A DNA stretch of 64,000 nt from JADFGZ01 sp965222345 (GCA_965222345.1 CBDCTS010000002.1:248001-312000), one strand, 5' to 3'. Shown: positions 7,868 to 16,925, numbered from the stretch's first letter. Numbers and translations are program-made. Notes: generated by a model not told the origin, from the sequence alone.

Positions 7868-8941
7868 TTACCGGCCCGCTGCAGCGGGTTTGAGTGACGC
7901 CCGCTTCCCGGCAATCAGGGTTAAGAGTGCCTTTTGCGGTTCGGCAAATTTCTTAACTCCCTCGCGCATCAGAGTATCTTCGAGATGCCTCATGTCAACC
8001 AGACGGTCGATCTCCGCCAGAACCTCAGCGGGCGGTAGAATATCCACCGCGCGGACGATGGACTTGCCGCTGGCCTGGACCGCTTCGTTGGTGGCCGGCG
8101 GGTTTGTTTCGATGCCGGAACCGGCAAAAGCCATCACATATTTGCCGGGGTCGTCATTCGGGTTCTTGGTGCCCGTGCTGGCGAAGATCATCTCCTGTTT
8201 CAGGGGAAGATTCGGGCTTGCCCAGAACTCTGCATTTTCTTTCCATGCCCGCTTGGCGATGGCGATTCCAACTGTTCCCTGAGCCTGCGCCGAAAGTTCC
8301 GGAACGTGCTTAGCCGTATACACGTCCATGCGGCTGACAAAGATGCTGTAAACCGATTTGAATCCATCCAGCGTTGCGCGCCTCTGCGCTCCCTTCCACA
8401 CCGCCTCCCGCGCCTGGCGACACTGGCGGGGAGTGAAGATCAGGGTCACGTTCAGTGTTACCCCGGCAGCGGCCAGCTCTTCCAGCGAATCGAGCCCTGC
8501 CGGAGTGGCCGGTACCTTAATCATGCGATTGCGGTGCCCCTGGCTCCATTGCTTTCCCAAAGCCACGTACCGTCTGACCCGCTCGGCGTGGGGCATGTCG
8601 TTTGTGGGGTCTTCCAACAACGGATCGAGTTCAAAGCTGACGTAGCCGTCATCGCCTCGGGTGGACTCATGGACAGGACGGAAAACCTCCTGCGCTTGTC
8701 GAATCAACAGGTCGGTCAGCCGCCAGGCAATCTGTTCGTCGCTTGACCCGTCTTCAATGAACTCGCTGAGTTGGCGGTCGAAACGGCCGCTTTGAATCAG
8801 GTCGGAGACAATGATCGGGTTCGAGGTGGCGCCCGTCGCTCCCAGAGCGCGGTTGATCCGAACCAACTCGGGGTCCACCGAGTCCAGCCACAATTTGGTT
8901 CCCGAATCGATGAGAGATTGCAGGGGAGTTGCCATATTCAC
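7868..8941 (-). CDS. tal: Transaldolase
   Basis: A 357-residue enzyme of the non-oxidative pentose phosphate pathway that moves a dihydroxyacetone unit from sedoheptulose 7-phosphate to glyceraldehyde 3-phosphate. The Schiff-base lysine lies in MIKVPATPAGL (residues about 142-152), followed by GVTLNVTLIFT. The N-terminal GATSNPIIV motif and the C-terminal MAFAGSGIETNPPATNEA are also typical of the long bacterial (mycobacterial-type) transaldolase. Start is MNMATP or the second ATG two codons on. It appears to be a single gene. Confidence 0.93.
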   Translation of the reverse strand: MNMATPLQSLIDSGTKLWLDSVDPELVRINRALGATGATSNPIIVSDLIQSGRFDRQLSEFIEDGSSDEQIAWRLTDLLIRQAQEVFRPVHESTRGDDGYVSFELDPLLEDPTNDMPHAERVRRYVALGKQWSQGHRNRMIKVPATPAGLDSLEELAAAGVTLNVTLIFTPRQCRQAREAVWKGAQRRATLDGFKSVYSIFVSRMDVYTAKHVPELSAQAQGTVGIAIAKRAWKENAEFWASPNLPLKQEMIFASTGTKNPNDDPGKYVMAFAGSGIETNPPATNEAVQASGKSIVRAVDILPPAEVLAEIDRLVDMRHLEDTLMREGVKKFAEPQKALLTLIAGKRASLKPAAAGR

Positions 8942-9302
8942 CTCAAGGATTTCTGGTGGTCAAAAGTTAGAGGCGCGGTTAAAAGCTCGCCCCGGTTTCG
9001 TTGGCAAGCTTGGCTTTTTCTTATTGCGTATTTCCAGTACGCCGGTTCAGCCAACTCTTCCTTTCCAGGTCTTGAACGAAGTGAATATTATCACAGTGCT
9101 GGATGGCAATAGAGAACTGGAACGCCGTGCAGCACGCGCGCAGCCCGGCTGATGAACTCTTCGGGAGAAAATTTTCTGGAATTATGGAAAACAATCAATA
9201 CCGGAAGCAAGCAATGAAATCTTTCAGTCGGCACAATGCCGGGGACAGGAGACAACCGGCACCGGCGATGACGCCATTTATTTCCGAAACTTTCCGCGAG
9301 TA
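8942..9302. other. Intergenic stretch, no gene recognised
   Basis: The 361 bases between transaldolase and the FKBP gene hold only short open frames in several phases without recognisable domains. It should hold the transaldolase promoter (minus strand), but no convincing boxes were seen. Confidence 0.4.
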
Positions 9303-9767
9303 CTAGTCGTTGATGCCGAGCAACTCCACATCAAAAATCAATGTCGCATTGGGGGGGATCAAGCCGCCCCCGGCTCCCTGAGCTCCATAGCCCAGTTCGG
9401 GAGGAATTCGCAATTGACGCTTGCCTTCCACCTTCATGCCGGCCACGCCTTCATCCCAGCCCCGAATCACCTCTCCGGCTCCCAGCGAAAACACGAACGG
9501 CCGTCCACGATCCACCGAGCTGTCGAATTTCTTGCCGTTTGTCAGCCAGCCGGTGTAATGGACTCTCACCCGGTTTCCCGCCGTCGCCGTGTCGCCGGTC
9601 CCGGCCTGGATTACCCAGTATTGCAGGCCTGAATCTGTCGTGGTTGGCTCCCCCTCCACTTTCGTGGGGCTGGAGTTATCATTTTGGGCGCGCCCGCGCG
9701 TCACCGCGAAAACTGCCAAGATGACAAGCACGATGACAAACAAAGGGATGAATTGTTGGGCGTTCAT
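9303..9767 (-). CDS. FKBP-type peptidyl-prolyl isomerase, membrane-anchored
   Basis: A 154-residue protein with an N-terminal transmembrane or signal segment (residues about 6-24) and a complete FKBP domain at the C-terminus. Signature stretches are VRVHYTGWLTNGKKFDSS, GEVIRGWDEGVAGM and IPPELGYGAQG. It likely catalyses prolyl cis-trans isomerisation in the periplasm. The ATG at 9767 is chosen because AGGAG lies just before it and the longer frame upstream adds only an arginine-rich stretch. It is transcribed alone. Confidence 0.9.
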   Translation of the reverse strand: MNAQQFIPLFVIVLVILAVFAVTRGRAQNDNSSPTKVEGEPTTTDSGLQYWVIQAGTGDTATAGNRVRVHYTGWLTNGKKFDSSVDRGRPFVFSLGAGEVIRGWDEGVAGMKVEGKRQLRIPPELGYGAQGAGGGLIPPNATLIFDVELLGIND

Positions 9768-10068
9768 GTTCTCCTCATTTCTTTTTCGGCGTCTGTTCAA
9801 TAGGCGCATCATACATGATCCGGCCACATCCGGCCAGTTAGGTGTGTCGATCAGTTAAGACGCCAAAAGTTATGTGACACGGGCAAGGCCGCTTCTTGTG
9901 TTCTTCGCTAAGCTCCCTCCTTTGCCGGTTCCGAGCGATTCCACCGCCCGCGTCAGATGAATTCCCCTCATTTTCCCCGAAGAAAAAGACCCGGTCGAGT
10001 CATGTAAATATGCAACTGTCTGCAAAAACACTGTTGACCCATTTTAGAGGAAATGTTTTCATACTACG

Positions 10069-11364
10069 GTGAAACGGCCCATGCTACCGGTAATTCGATT
10101 CCTGGCGATTGTTACAATCTGCTCTGCTACAGCGGCTTTGACATGGCAGCACACTCGCCCTGCCGAAAGCCCTGGCCTGCGCCAAGCCCCCACCGAAGCC
10201 CCAACCGAGGTCTCAACTGACGCTCCCAGCCGGGTGCTGATCAAGCAAAACGTTCCGATCCGTAGCGGCGACACGCTCGCGGAATTGCTCGAGCGTGCCG
10301 GTATCGATCCGGAAGCTAGCGTGGAATTAGTTGCCGCAGTGGAGAAAGAATTTGACGTCCGAAAACTGCGCGCCGGTTCGCAATTGTCGCTGATCCGTTC
10401 CGAAGACGGGGTTCTGGATTCGTTGGAATATGTCATCAACCCGGACAACAAGCTTCAGCTCGCAAAGATCAATGGAGCCTTTGTGTCGCGCATTGCTGAG
10501 GTTCCAGGCGCAATTCGCACGGATTCCGTTTGCGGCACAATAAAAGGATCACTTTTTGAAAGCATAAAGAAGGCTGGCGAACGCCCGGAGCTTGTCGTCC
10601 GGTTTGCCGAAATTTTCGCCTGGGACTTGGATTTTTACCGGGACCCCCGCGAGGGAGACTCCTTTTGCGTTCTTGTCGAGAAGAAAGAGTATGCCAACGG
10701 GACCCCGACGACTTACCTGCGAGTGTTCGCGGCTGAGTACAACAACGCAGGCTCGATCTACGACGCCTATCTGTTCCCGGATGAGAATGGGGAGCCGCAT
10801 TATTATTCCAGTGACGGCCAAGCACTCCAGTCCGTCTTCCTGCGGTCTCCCCTCGCGTTCGACGCGCGAATCAGTTCTCAGTTCTCGCGCCGCCGTTTCC
10901 ATCCGATCCTGAAGGTTTATCGCCCACACTTGGGAACCGACTACGCAGCGCCGTCTGGCACGCCCGTCCGGGCTGTGGCTGCTGGCAGCGTGGTCTTTTC
11001 CGGACGTTCCGGAGATTCCGGCAATCTGATTACGATCCGGCATGGCAATGCCTACGAAACTCAATATCTGCACCTTTCGAGAAAGCTAGTGCGGAAGGGG
11101 GAGCGGGTGAAGCAAGGCCAGCGCATTGGTTTGGTCGGGGCAACCGGGCTCGCTACCGGCCCGCATCTGGATCTCCGTGTGAGGAAAAATGGCAGATACG
11201 TGAACTTTAGAAATCTCAAGCTGCCGCGGCAGTCGCGCATCAACGCGGAGCAGCAAGATTCCTTTAATGCGACGCGCAACCATCTCTACGCCCTGATGAA
11301 GTCCGGTTCAGTATCCGACGCCAAGATCGTTGCGGGCGGCACAGCGCCGGAGGCCACTCCTTAG
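10069..11364 (+). CDS. M23-family-like envelope protein, altered zinc site
   Basis: A 431-residue protein with an N-terminal signal/anchor, a LysM/OapA-like segment (RSGDTLAELLERAGID, residues about 62-77), a central region as in MepM/Csd3-type endopeptidases, and a C-terminal M23 (LytM) domain at about residues 285-385. M23 enzymes cut peptidoglycan cross-links with zinc held by HxxxD and the last His of HxH. Here HLGTD and YLHLS are present, but the final motif reads GPHLDLRV, with Asp in place of the last His. The protein may be weak or inactive and act as a regulator, as EnvC does. Start is GTG at 10069 or the ATG four codons on. Confidence 0.8.
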   Translation: MKRPMLPVIRFLAIVTICSATAALTWQHTRPAESPGLRQAPTEAPTEVSTDAPSRVLIKQNVPIRSGDTLAELLERAGIDPEASVELVAAVEKEFDVRKLRAGSQLSLIRSEDGVLDSLEYVINPDNKLQLAKINGAFVSRIAEVPGAIRTDSVCGTIKGSLFESIKKAGERPELVVRFAEIFAWDLDFYRDPREGDSFCVLVEKKEYANGTPTTYLRVFAAEYNNAGSIYDAYLFPDENGEPHYYSSDGQALQSVFLRSPLAFDARISSQFSRRRFHPILKVYRPHLGTDYAAPSGTPVRAVAAGSVVFSGRSGDSGNLITIRHGNAYETQYLHLSRKLVRKGERVKQGQRIGLVGATGLATGPHLDLRVRKNGRYVNFRNLKLPRQSRINAEQQDSFNATRNHLYALMKSGSVSDAKIVAGGTAPEATP

Positions 11365-11798
11365 CTCCCGGAGCCAGGAAAGGGCGCCTCGCCCGGAGTT
11401 GCTGGCGTGGAAAAATATCCCTTCGTTGGAAATCGCGCGGGGTGAAGATAGGACGAGTCGCAAATGTTTTCAACTAGAGTGTGTTTACACTCTCTAGCTG
11501 AATGGAACCTGCCGGGGGTCGAAGGGGAACGCCTTCAGCGTGTGTTAAAATAAGCGCGCCAACTTCGGGACAGCCAAGACGTCCGTAGTATGAACGCCTC
11601 GTACGGAATCGTCGCCCTCATAGGCTGCTCCCAAGCTCTGTGGCCCCGTTTTAGCTAGTGTGCGGACGGCACCCGGTCGATCTATACCGGCCCGGAATTG
11701 CGGCTGAGCCAAAAAGAGCCGATAAAATAAAATCTTGAAAGCATGGCGGTCCGGTCCGCCATCTTCACGGAGTTCTTTTTCCAACCAGAGGAGTATAA
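11365..11798. other. Intergenic region upstream of kamA
   Basis: The 434 bases hold no recognisable gene; a 79-codon minus-strand frame (11545-11784) looks spurious. An imperfect palindrome lies at 11474-11497, and a half-site-like GTGTGTTAA follows near 11540. The kamA promoter is probably here. Confidence 0.4.
11474..11497. promoter_or_regulatory. Imperfect palindrome upstream of kamA
   Basis: CTAGAGTGTG and ACTCTCTAG face each other around a TTTAC centre. A related palindrome with GTGTTAACAC at its centre follows the same gene at 13224-13243. It could be an operator or a terminator stem for the M23-type gene; there is no long T run, so an operator is somewhat more likely. Confidence 0.35.
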
Positions 11799-13184
11799 AT
11801 GAGAAAACCAGCGACTGAGCCGACTCGATACCTTGCTTACACTAACAAGAATATCGCTGCCATTCCTCAGTTCCAGGCTCTCTCGACGGAACAGCGCAAC
11901 GCGATCCTGGCCGTCTCGCAGGTACTGCCATTCCGAGCAAACAACTATGTCGTCGAGAATCTCATCGATTGGGAGGACGTCCCGCAGGATCCTATGTTCC
12001 AGCTGGTATTCCCACAGGAAGGAATGCTCGCGCCGGAAGATTTCGCCGCGGTTACGCGTTTGCTGAGGGAGGGCGCCGACCGAGACCGCAGTGCAAAAGT
12101 TGTCGAGCGAATCCGCCTTGGACTCAATCCCCACCCCGCCGGCCAGATGGAGTTGAATGTTCCGCTCCTCGATGGCCTCCGTCAGCCCGGGATGCAGCAC
12201 AAGTACCGCGAAACCGTCCTTTTTTTCCCCTCCCAGGGTCAGACCTGCCACGTATACTGCACCTACTGTTTCCGTTGGGCGCAGTTCGTCGGAATGGAGG
12301 AGCTGAAGTTCGAGAATAAAGCGACTGCTTCCCTGGTTCGCTATCTGAAACGGCATCCGGAAGTCCGCGACGTTTTGTTTACGGGAGGCGATCCGATGAT
12401 CATGCGGACGAAAGTACTGGAAGGCTATATCAAGCCGCTGCTGGAAGTCGAATCGATTCACAGCATACGGATCGGTACTAAGGCCCTGGCGTGGTGGCCG
12501 TATCGCTTCGTTAGCGACACCGATGCCGACGATCTCATGAGGCTCTTCGAAGATGTTGTCGATTCAGGCAAACATTTGGCGTTGATGGCGCACTACAGCC
12601 ATCCCCGCGAGATCTCGACCCACATTTCGGATATCGCCATCCAGAGAATCCGGCAAACGGGCGCTACCATCCGGAGTCAGGCTCCCTTGATCCGCAACGT
12701 CAACGATTGTGCCGATGTGTGGGCAACGATGTGGCAAAAACAGGTCGACCTCGGGATCATTCCGTATTACATGTTCATCGAGCGGGACACGGGTCCGAGG
12801 AACTATTTCGACGTGCCGTTATCCCGCGCCCTGGAAGTATTCACGCGGGGGATTCGCCAAGTTTCCGGGTTGGGCCGCACAGTGCGCGGCCCGTCCATGT
12901 CATGCACTCCGGGGAAGGTTCTCGTTGACGGGATCGCGGATGTTGACGGTCAGAAGGTCTTTATCTTGAAATTTCTGCAGGGCCGGAATCCGAACTGGAC
13001 CAATCGCATCTTTTTTGCGCACTACGATGAAACGGCTTCCTGGATTGATGACCTCGAGCCGGCTTTCAGCAAGCGCTTCTTTTTTGAGGAGCCCTGGCAC
13101 TCGAACCGCCGCTGGAAGAATTTTACCGTCTATTCGGGGGCGGACCCACGGAAAACCGCTCTCTGGAACCGAAGGCCTTCCTAA
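11799..13184 (+). CDS. KamA-family radical SAM aminomutase
   Basis: A 461-residue radical SAM protein of the lysine 2,3-aminomutase/EpmB family. The cluster motif is CHVYCTYCFRW (CxxxCxxC, residues about 150-160), followed by FTGGDPMIM, the SAM-binding GGE-like stretch. The lysine that would carry PLP is probably in MSCTPGKVLVDG near the C-terminus, in place of the PGGGGK loop of true KamA. This divergence means the substrate may not be lysine. GAGGAG lies six bases before the ATG. It stands alone between two palindromes, so the flanking genes give no clue to the pathway. Confidence 0.82.
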   Translation: MRKPATEPTRYLAYTNKNIAAIPQFQALSTEQRNAILAVSQVLPFRANNYVVENLIDWEDVPQDPMFQLVFPQEGMLAPEDFAAVTRLLREGADRDRSAKVVERIRLGLNPHPAGQMELNVPLLDGLRQPGMQHKYRETVLFFPSQGQTCHVYCTYCFRWAQFVGMEELKFENKATASLVRYLKRHPEVRDVLFTGGDPMIMRTKVLEGYIKPLLEVESIHSIRIGTKALAWWPYRFVSDTDADDLMRLFEDVVDSGKHLALMAHYSHPREISTHISDIAIQRIRQTGATIRSQAPLIRNVNDCADVWATMWQKQVDLGIIPYYMFIERDTGPRNYFDVPLSRALEVFTRGIRQVSGLGRTVRGPSMSCTPGKVLVDGIADVDGQKVFILKFLQGRNPNWTNRIFFAHYDETASWIDDLEPAFSKRFFFEEPWHSNRRWKNFTVYSGADPRKTALWNRRPS

Positions 13185-13223
13185 AAACAAGGCAGCCTAA
13201 TGGGGCCTCTCTATTCTGTTTCT

Positions 13224-13243
13224 AGGGTGTGTTAACACGCCCT
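13224..13243. promoter_or_regulatory. Near-perfect palindrome downstream of kamA
   Basis: AGGGTGTGTT and AACACGCCCT form a 10-base inverted repeat with no spacer and one G-U-type mismatch. With no loop it is a poor terminator but a good protein-binding site. It lies between kamA and atpD and resembles the palindrome upstream of kamA. Confidence 0.4.
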
Positions 13244-13428
13244 GGCCTGCCACATTTACACCGTAGCACTTTACAACAGAAGGCACCCCATATATCCTTA
13301 TCGGCTGCATAATTCACGATGAAGCGCCGGTGCGCCAGCTCCATCCCACCGGCAGCAACAAGCGGACGGACGCCTCCGGACCAGGCAATTCACAAGAGGC
13401 GATTCGCTCGCGGAAGGGTATAGATAAA

Positions 13429-14883
13429 TTGCCAACCAGCAGTGAAGATAATGTTGGAAAAGTGATCCAGGTAGCCGGACCGGCAGTGGACGTTCAATTC
13501 AGCGAGGAAAGGCTGCCGCAAATCTACAACGCGATCCGCGTCATCAGTGACGGCTTTGACGTACCGACCCCTATTGATGTCATCTTGGAGGTCCAGCAGC
13601 ATCTGGGCGAAGGCCGCCTCCGATGCGTCGCCATGAAGGCTACCGACGGCATGGTGCGAGGCATGAAGGCGCTGGATACGGGCCAGCCGATCCGCATTCC
13701 GGTGGGCAACCAAACGCTGGGCCGAGTGATGAACGTGATCGGCCAGCCTGTGGATAACATGGGACCAATCGAAACGGAGATGATGTACCCGATCCACCGT
13801 CCCGCCCCTGCATTTGACGAGCAAAACGTCAACCTCGAAATGTTCGAAACGGGAATCAAGGTGATCGACCTGCTGGAGCCCTATCTGCGAGGCGGCAAGA
13901 CGGGTCTATTCGGCGGGGCCGGTGTTGGAAAAACCGTCATCATCATGGAGCTCATCAACAACATCGCGCGCAAGCACGGCGGAGTTTCCGTATTTTCCGG
14001 CGTCGGAGAGCGCACCCGCGAGGGAAACGACCTGTGGCTGGAGATGCAGGAATCCGGCGTGATCGACCCGAAAGACTGGAAGAAATCGAAAACTGCGCTG
14101 ATCTACGGGCAGATGACCGAACCCCCCGGCGCGCGCCTGCGGGTCGGCCTGACGGGGCTGACCGTGGCGGAGTACTTCCGGGACGAAGCCGGGCAGGACG
14201 TGCTGCTGTTCATCGATAATATTTTCCGGTTTACGCAGGCCGGTTCCGAGGTCTCGGCCTTGCTGGGCCGCATGCCCTCCGCCGTGGGATATCAGCCCAA
14301 CCTGGCCACGGAGATGGGCGAGCTGCAGGAGCGCATTACGTCCACCAAAAAGGGTTCGATCACATCCGTCCAGGCAATCTACGTCCCGGCGGATGATTAC
14401 ACCGACCCCGCGCCCGCCACCACCTTCGCTCATCTGGATGCCACAACTAACCTTTCCAGGGCGATTGCTGAACTGGGCATTTATCCTGCGGTGGACCCGC
14501 TGGCCTCCACTTCCCGCATCCTGGACCCGCACATCGTAGGCGAGGAGCATTACCGCGTTGCCCAAGAGGTCAAGCTGGTCCTCCAGCGTTACAAAGACCT
14601 GCAAGACATCATCGCCATTCTCGGAATCGATGAACTCTCCGAAGAGGACAAGCTGACGGTGGCGCGGGCGCGCAGGGTCCAGCGGTTCCTCTCGCAGCCT
14701 TTCTTCGTCGCCGAACAGTTTACGGGGCTGGAAGGCAAATATGTGAAGCTGGCCGACAGCATCAAGGGCTTTGATGAGATCGTCCAGGGTAAGCACGATG
14801 ATCTTCCCGAACAGGCGTTTTACCTGGTCGGGACCATCGAAGAAGCTCAGGAAAAGGGGAAGAAACTCGCGGCGACCGCCTGA
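13429..14883 (+). CDS. atpD: F1F0 ATP synthase beta subunit
   Basis: The catalytic subunit of F1. From the TTG at 13429 the product has 484 residues, the family norm, and starts PTSSEDNVGKVIQVAGPAV; GGAAGGG lies about ten bases before. The frame is open back to a GTG at 13330, but the extra 33 residues look non-native. Walker A (GGAGVGKT) and Walker B (VLLFIDNIFRF) are intact, as is the ALLGRMPSAVGYQ loop. Only atpC follows, so the remaining subunits are encoded elsewhere. That split is known in several phyla. Confidence 0.95.
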   Translation: MPTSSEDNVGKVIQVAGPAVDVQFSEERLPQIYNAIRVISDGFDVPTPIDVILEVQQHLGEGRLRCVAMKATDGMVRGMKALDTGQPIRIPVGNQTLGRVMNVIGQPVDNMGPIETEMMYPIHRPAPAFDEQNVNLEMFETGIKVIDLLEPYLRGGKTGLFGGAGVGKTVIIMELINNIARKHGGVSVFSGVGERTREGNDLWLEMQESGVIDPKDWKKSKTALIYGQMTEPPGARLRVGLTGLTVAEYFRDEAGQDVLLFIDNIFRFTQAGSEVSALLGRMPSAVGYQPNLATEMGELQERITSTKKGSITSVQAIYVPADDYTDPAPATTFAHLDATTNLSRAIAELGIYPAVDPLASTSRILDPHIVGEEHYRVAQEVKLVLQRYKDLQDIIAILGIDELSEEDKLTVARARRVQRFLSQPFFVAEQFTGLEGKYVKLADSIKGFDEIVQGKHDDLPEQAFYLVGTIEEAQEKGKKLAATA

Positions 14884-14906
14884 CGGCGCAACTGCCTGTT
14901 GCCACT

Positions 14907-15314
14907 ATGGCTTCGACATTCCACTTACGGATCGTTACCCCAACCCGCCAGATTGTCCGGGAGGAAATCGAAGAACTTCAGGTGCCCGGCAAGGAAGGGT
15001 ATCTTGGCATTCTGGCCGGTCATGCGCCGTTGCTCTCTGAACTGAAGATTGGAGAGCTTACTTACCGCCAGGGCGGGGAACTGCGCTATCTGGCGGTGAG
15101 CTGGGGATTCTTGGAAGTCCTGCCGGATCAGGTGACGGTTCTGGCCGAGACGGCGGAACAATCCGCCGACATCGATGCCTCCCGCGCCCAGGCCGCCAAG
15201 GAGCGGGCGGAGCGGCGCTTGAACCACCCCGACCCGGACATCGACATAGACCGCGCCGCCATCGCGCTACAGAAAGCCCTGAGCCGGCTGCAGGTAGCTT
15301 CACACGGAAGATAG
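14907..15314 (+). CDS. atpC: F1F0 ATP synthase epsilon subunit
   Basis: A 135-residue subunit with the N-terminal beta-sandwich (FHLRIVTPTRQIV, VPGKEGYLGILAGHAPLL) and the C-terminal helical hairpin (SRAQAAKERAERRL, RAAIALQKALSRLQ) that can block F1 rotation. It begins 23 bases after atpD and is certainly co-transcribed. A hairpin followed by T-rich sequence lies just after it. Confidence 0.95.
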   Translation: MASTFHLRIVTPTRQIVREEIEELQVPGKEGYLGILAGHAPLLSELKIGELTYRQGGELRYLAVSWGFLEVLPDQVTVLAETAEQSADIDASRAQAAKERAERRLNHPDPDIDIDRAAIALQKALSRLQVASHGR

Positions 15315-15328
15315 GCTCGGTTCTCTTC

Positions 15329-15349
15329 GGAAAATCTACAAAATTTTCC
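15329..15349 (+). terminator. Probable rho-independent terminator of atpDC
   Basis: GGAAAAT and ATTTTCC pair across a seven-base loop, and the T-rich TCTTTGAGTTTTCTT follows. It begins 15 bases after the atpC stop, where a terminator is expected. The stem is AT-rich and therefore weak. Confidence 0.5.
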
Positions 15350-15503
15350 TCTTTGAGTTTTCTTGGCAGCTTTGAAGTAATGAACAGACCGCCTCGCTGC
15401 ATCAATAAACTTCCATAATAAATTTCGATACATCGTTTTTCGCCTTGGTTGTGTTCCAAGCGGTCGAAACACGCTGCGGGCAGGTTTGGTTCTCAAGGAC
15501 GGG

Positions 15504-15947
15504 TCAGGCCCGGGCCAGCGCTCCGCGCAGTACGCTAAGTTCCCGGAGCACCATCACCAGTTCGCGGCCGTCCACGCCCACTCCGGCGTGCAGCGGACAA
15601 AACAGCCGGTCGGAGATGATTTTTAGTTTGATCAGTTCCCCCGCCCCAGCTTCTGCAGGAATGTTCAAGGAGATATCCCCAGGCCGGAACACTCTCTTCG
15701 AGACCACGGTGTCGTTCAGCGATACTTGCAGTTCCATCTCGGGAAGAGTCTGCTTGGGCAGGGACCCTTTGAGGAGAATAGAGTCGGCGGGCATCTGGAG
15801 CCGGATCGCCACTTCAAATGGGCTCCCGATCCATCCGTCCGGCCAGATCCCCCGCGCCGGACCCTCCTGGACTCCGTAACCCGACAGCGGCACCTGCGGC
15901 GAGCGCGGGACCGGCCTCTTCCTGTTTTCGCTTCGACAGCAGGGCAC
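15504..15947 (-). CDS. C-terminal domain of the 2OG oxygenase gene in a shifted frame
   Basis: This frame overlaps the end of the 2-oxoglutarate oxygenase frame by 134 bases. It carries a coherent beta-rich domain (YGVQEGPARGIWPDGW, FEVAIRLQMP, GDISLNIPAEAG, SDRLFCP) with no start signal of its own: the first ATG-like codon is a GTG inside the upstream gene. The most likely reading is one gene whose frame breaks near 15900-15930, where SKRKQEEAG should run on into PRSPQVPLSGYG. If the break is real, the oxygenase has lost its C-terminal domain. The sequence shows the overlap; the join is inferred. Confidence 0.55.
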   Translation of the reverse strand: MPCCRSENRKRPVPRSPQVPLSGYGVQEGPARGIWPDGWIGSPFEVAIRLQMPADSILLKGSLPKQTLPEMELQVSLNDTVVSKRVFRPGDISLNIPAEAGAGELIKLKIISDRLFCPLHAGVGVDGRELVMVLRELSVLRGALARA

Positions 15948-16848
15948 GCACCCAGTGGAGCGGCCCTCGGAACTCTGCCAGGGTGCGCGTGTAGCCGATC
16001 AGATGCTGAATTCTCTGGGAGTCCGCCAGTTCCTTGCGCTGATAGGCCTCGATCCAGTCGTCACGCCGCGCAATGAGATCTTCCAATTGTTTCAAGTCTT
16101 CGGCCGTCAGGGCATGACCGGGAACCAGTCGCGAGGGAATCGGTCTTTGCACGTAAAAGGTTCCATGCGGCGGCGCGATTTCCTCCGCCGGGCGATCCCG
16201 CGTATAGAGGTAAATGGACAGCATCTTGCGGGAAAGGTGTTTCTTGCCTTCCGGGAGCTGGATCCGCTCGAACCCGTGCCAGGAGTGCTCACTGGTCTCG
16301 AAAATCACGCAACGGTTGAACAGCGGCGGAATGACCTTGATCTGATTCTCCTTTGGCCGCCGCGGGTTGGAGTGGATCTCGAGGCATCCGCCCCAACTCA
16401 CGTCCCATTCCTGGTTGAGATATAGCAGCAGGTTCAGCCGCCGGTGCAGCTTGCTGTCTTCGATGTAATTGAAGTCCACGTGCGGGTCGAGGTCCTGCCT
16501 CTCGAGGTTCTCGTGGGTTCCTCCGCCGAACATCTGCTCGTCATGCACCAAGTCACGAATCCCCGTCGCCTCGGCGACGAAGTCCAGAAACTCCTGCGAT
16601 GCAATGTAATCATAGACCTGAGCGTAGAAGGGGCTGATCTTCCGGATGTCGGCGATGGTGGCTTTCCGGCCCACCTTCCCGAACTCATTCTTTGCATTCT
16701 CGGGATCGAAGGCCGGAAAGTCAGCCAGGAGCTGCTCCGCCTTGTCAGCGTCGAAAAAGTTGTCAATGACGAGGTGGGGGAAGGGACTGGCGTTGGCGAA
16801 CTCGCTTCGATACTGGGATCCTTGCTGACGGACGGCGGCGTTGATCAT
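15814..16848 (-). CDS. 2-oxoglutarate and Fe(II)-dependent oxygenase
   Basis: A protein of the prolyl 4-hydroxylase-like 2OG-Fe(II) oxygenase group. The N-terminal stretch FPHLVIDNFFDADKAEQLL opens the domain. The iron ligands are HVD in DLDPHVDFNYIED and a distal His in ETSEHSWHGF, followed by RKMLSIYLY with the basic residue for 2-oxoglutarate. Such enzymes hydroxylate proteins or small molecules, often in glycan clusters; the substrate is unknown. The ATG at 16848 gives a domain-proximal start; a longer frame begins at 16884. The last ~45 residues (GPALAAGAAVGLRS onward) look like out-of-frame read-through, in keeping with a frameshift. Confidence 0.8.
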   Translation of the reverse strand: MINAAVRQQGSQYRSEFANASPFPHLVIDNFFDADKAEQLLADFPAFDPENAKNEFGKVGRKATIADIRKISPFYAQVYDYIASQEFLDFVAEATGIRDLVHDEQMFGGGTHENLERQDLDPHVDFNYIEDSKLHRRLNLLLYLNQEWDVSWGGCLEIHSNPRRPKENQIKVIPPLFNRCVIFETSEHSWHGFERIQLPEGKKHLSRKMLSIYLYTRDRPAEEIAPPHGTFYVQRPIPSRLVPGHALTAEDLKQLEDLIARRDDWIEAYQRKELADSQRIQHLIGYTRTLAEFRGPLHWVRALLSKRKQEEAGPALAAGAAVGLRSPGGSGAGDLAGRMDREPI

Positions 16849-16925
16849 ATTGAATTTCTTGCATATTGACGAAGTCGCCGGCATTTTACGACAGGACGGT
16901 TAACTTGACAGTGCCTGACGAAGGT

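Noticed and set aside
9103..9306. 67-codon plus-strand frame upstream of the FKBP gene
   Set aside because: No recognisable domain; neighbouring frames are just as long.
13330..13428. N-terminal 33-residue extension of AtpD from the upstream GTG
   Set aside because: The extension is not like any ATP synthase beta subunit, and a TTG with a GGAAGGG site gives the normal length.
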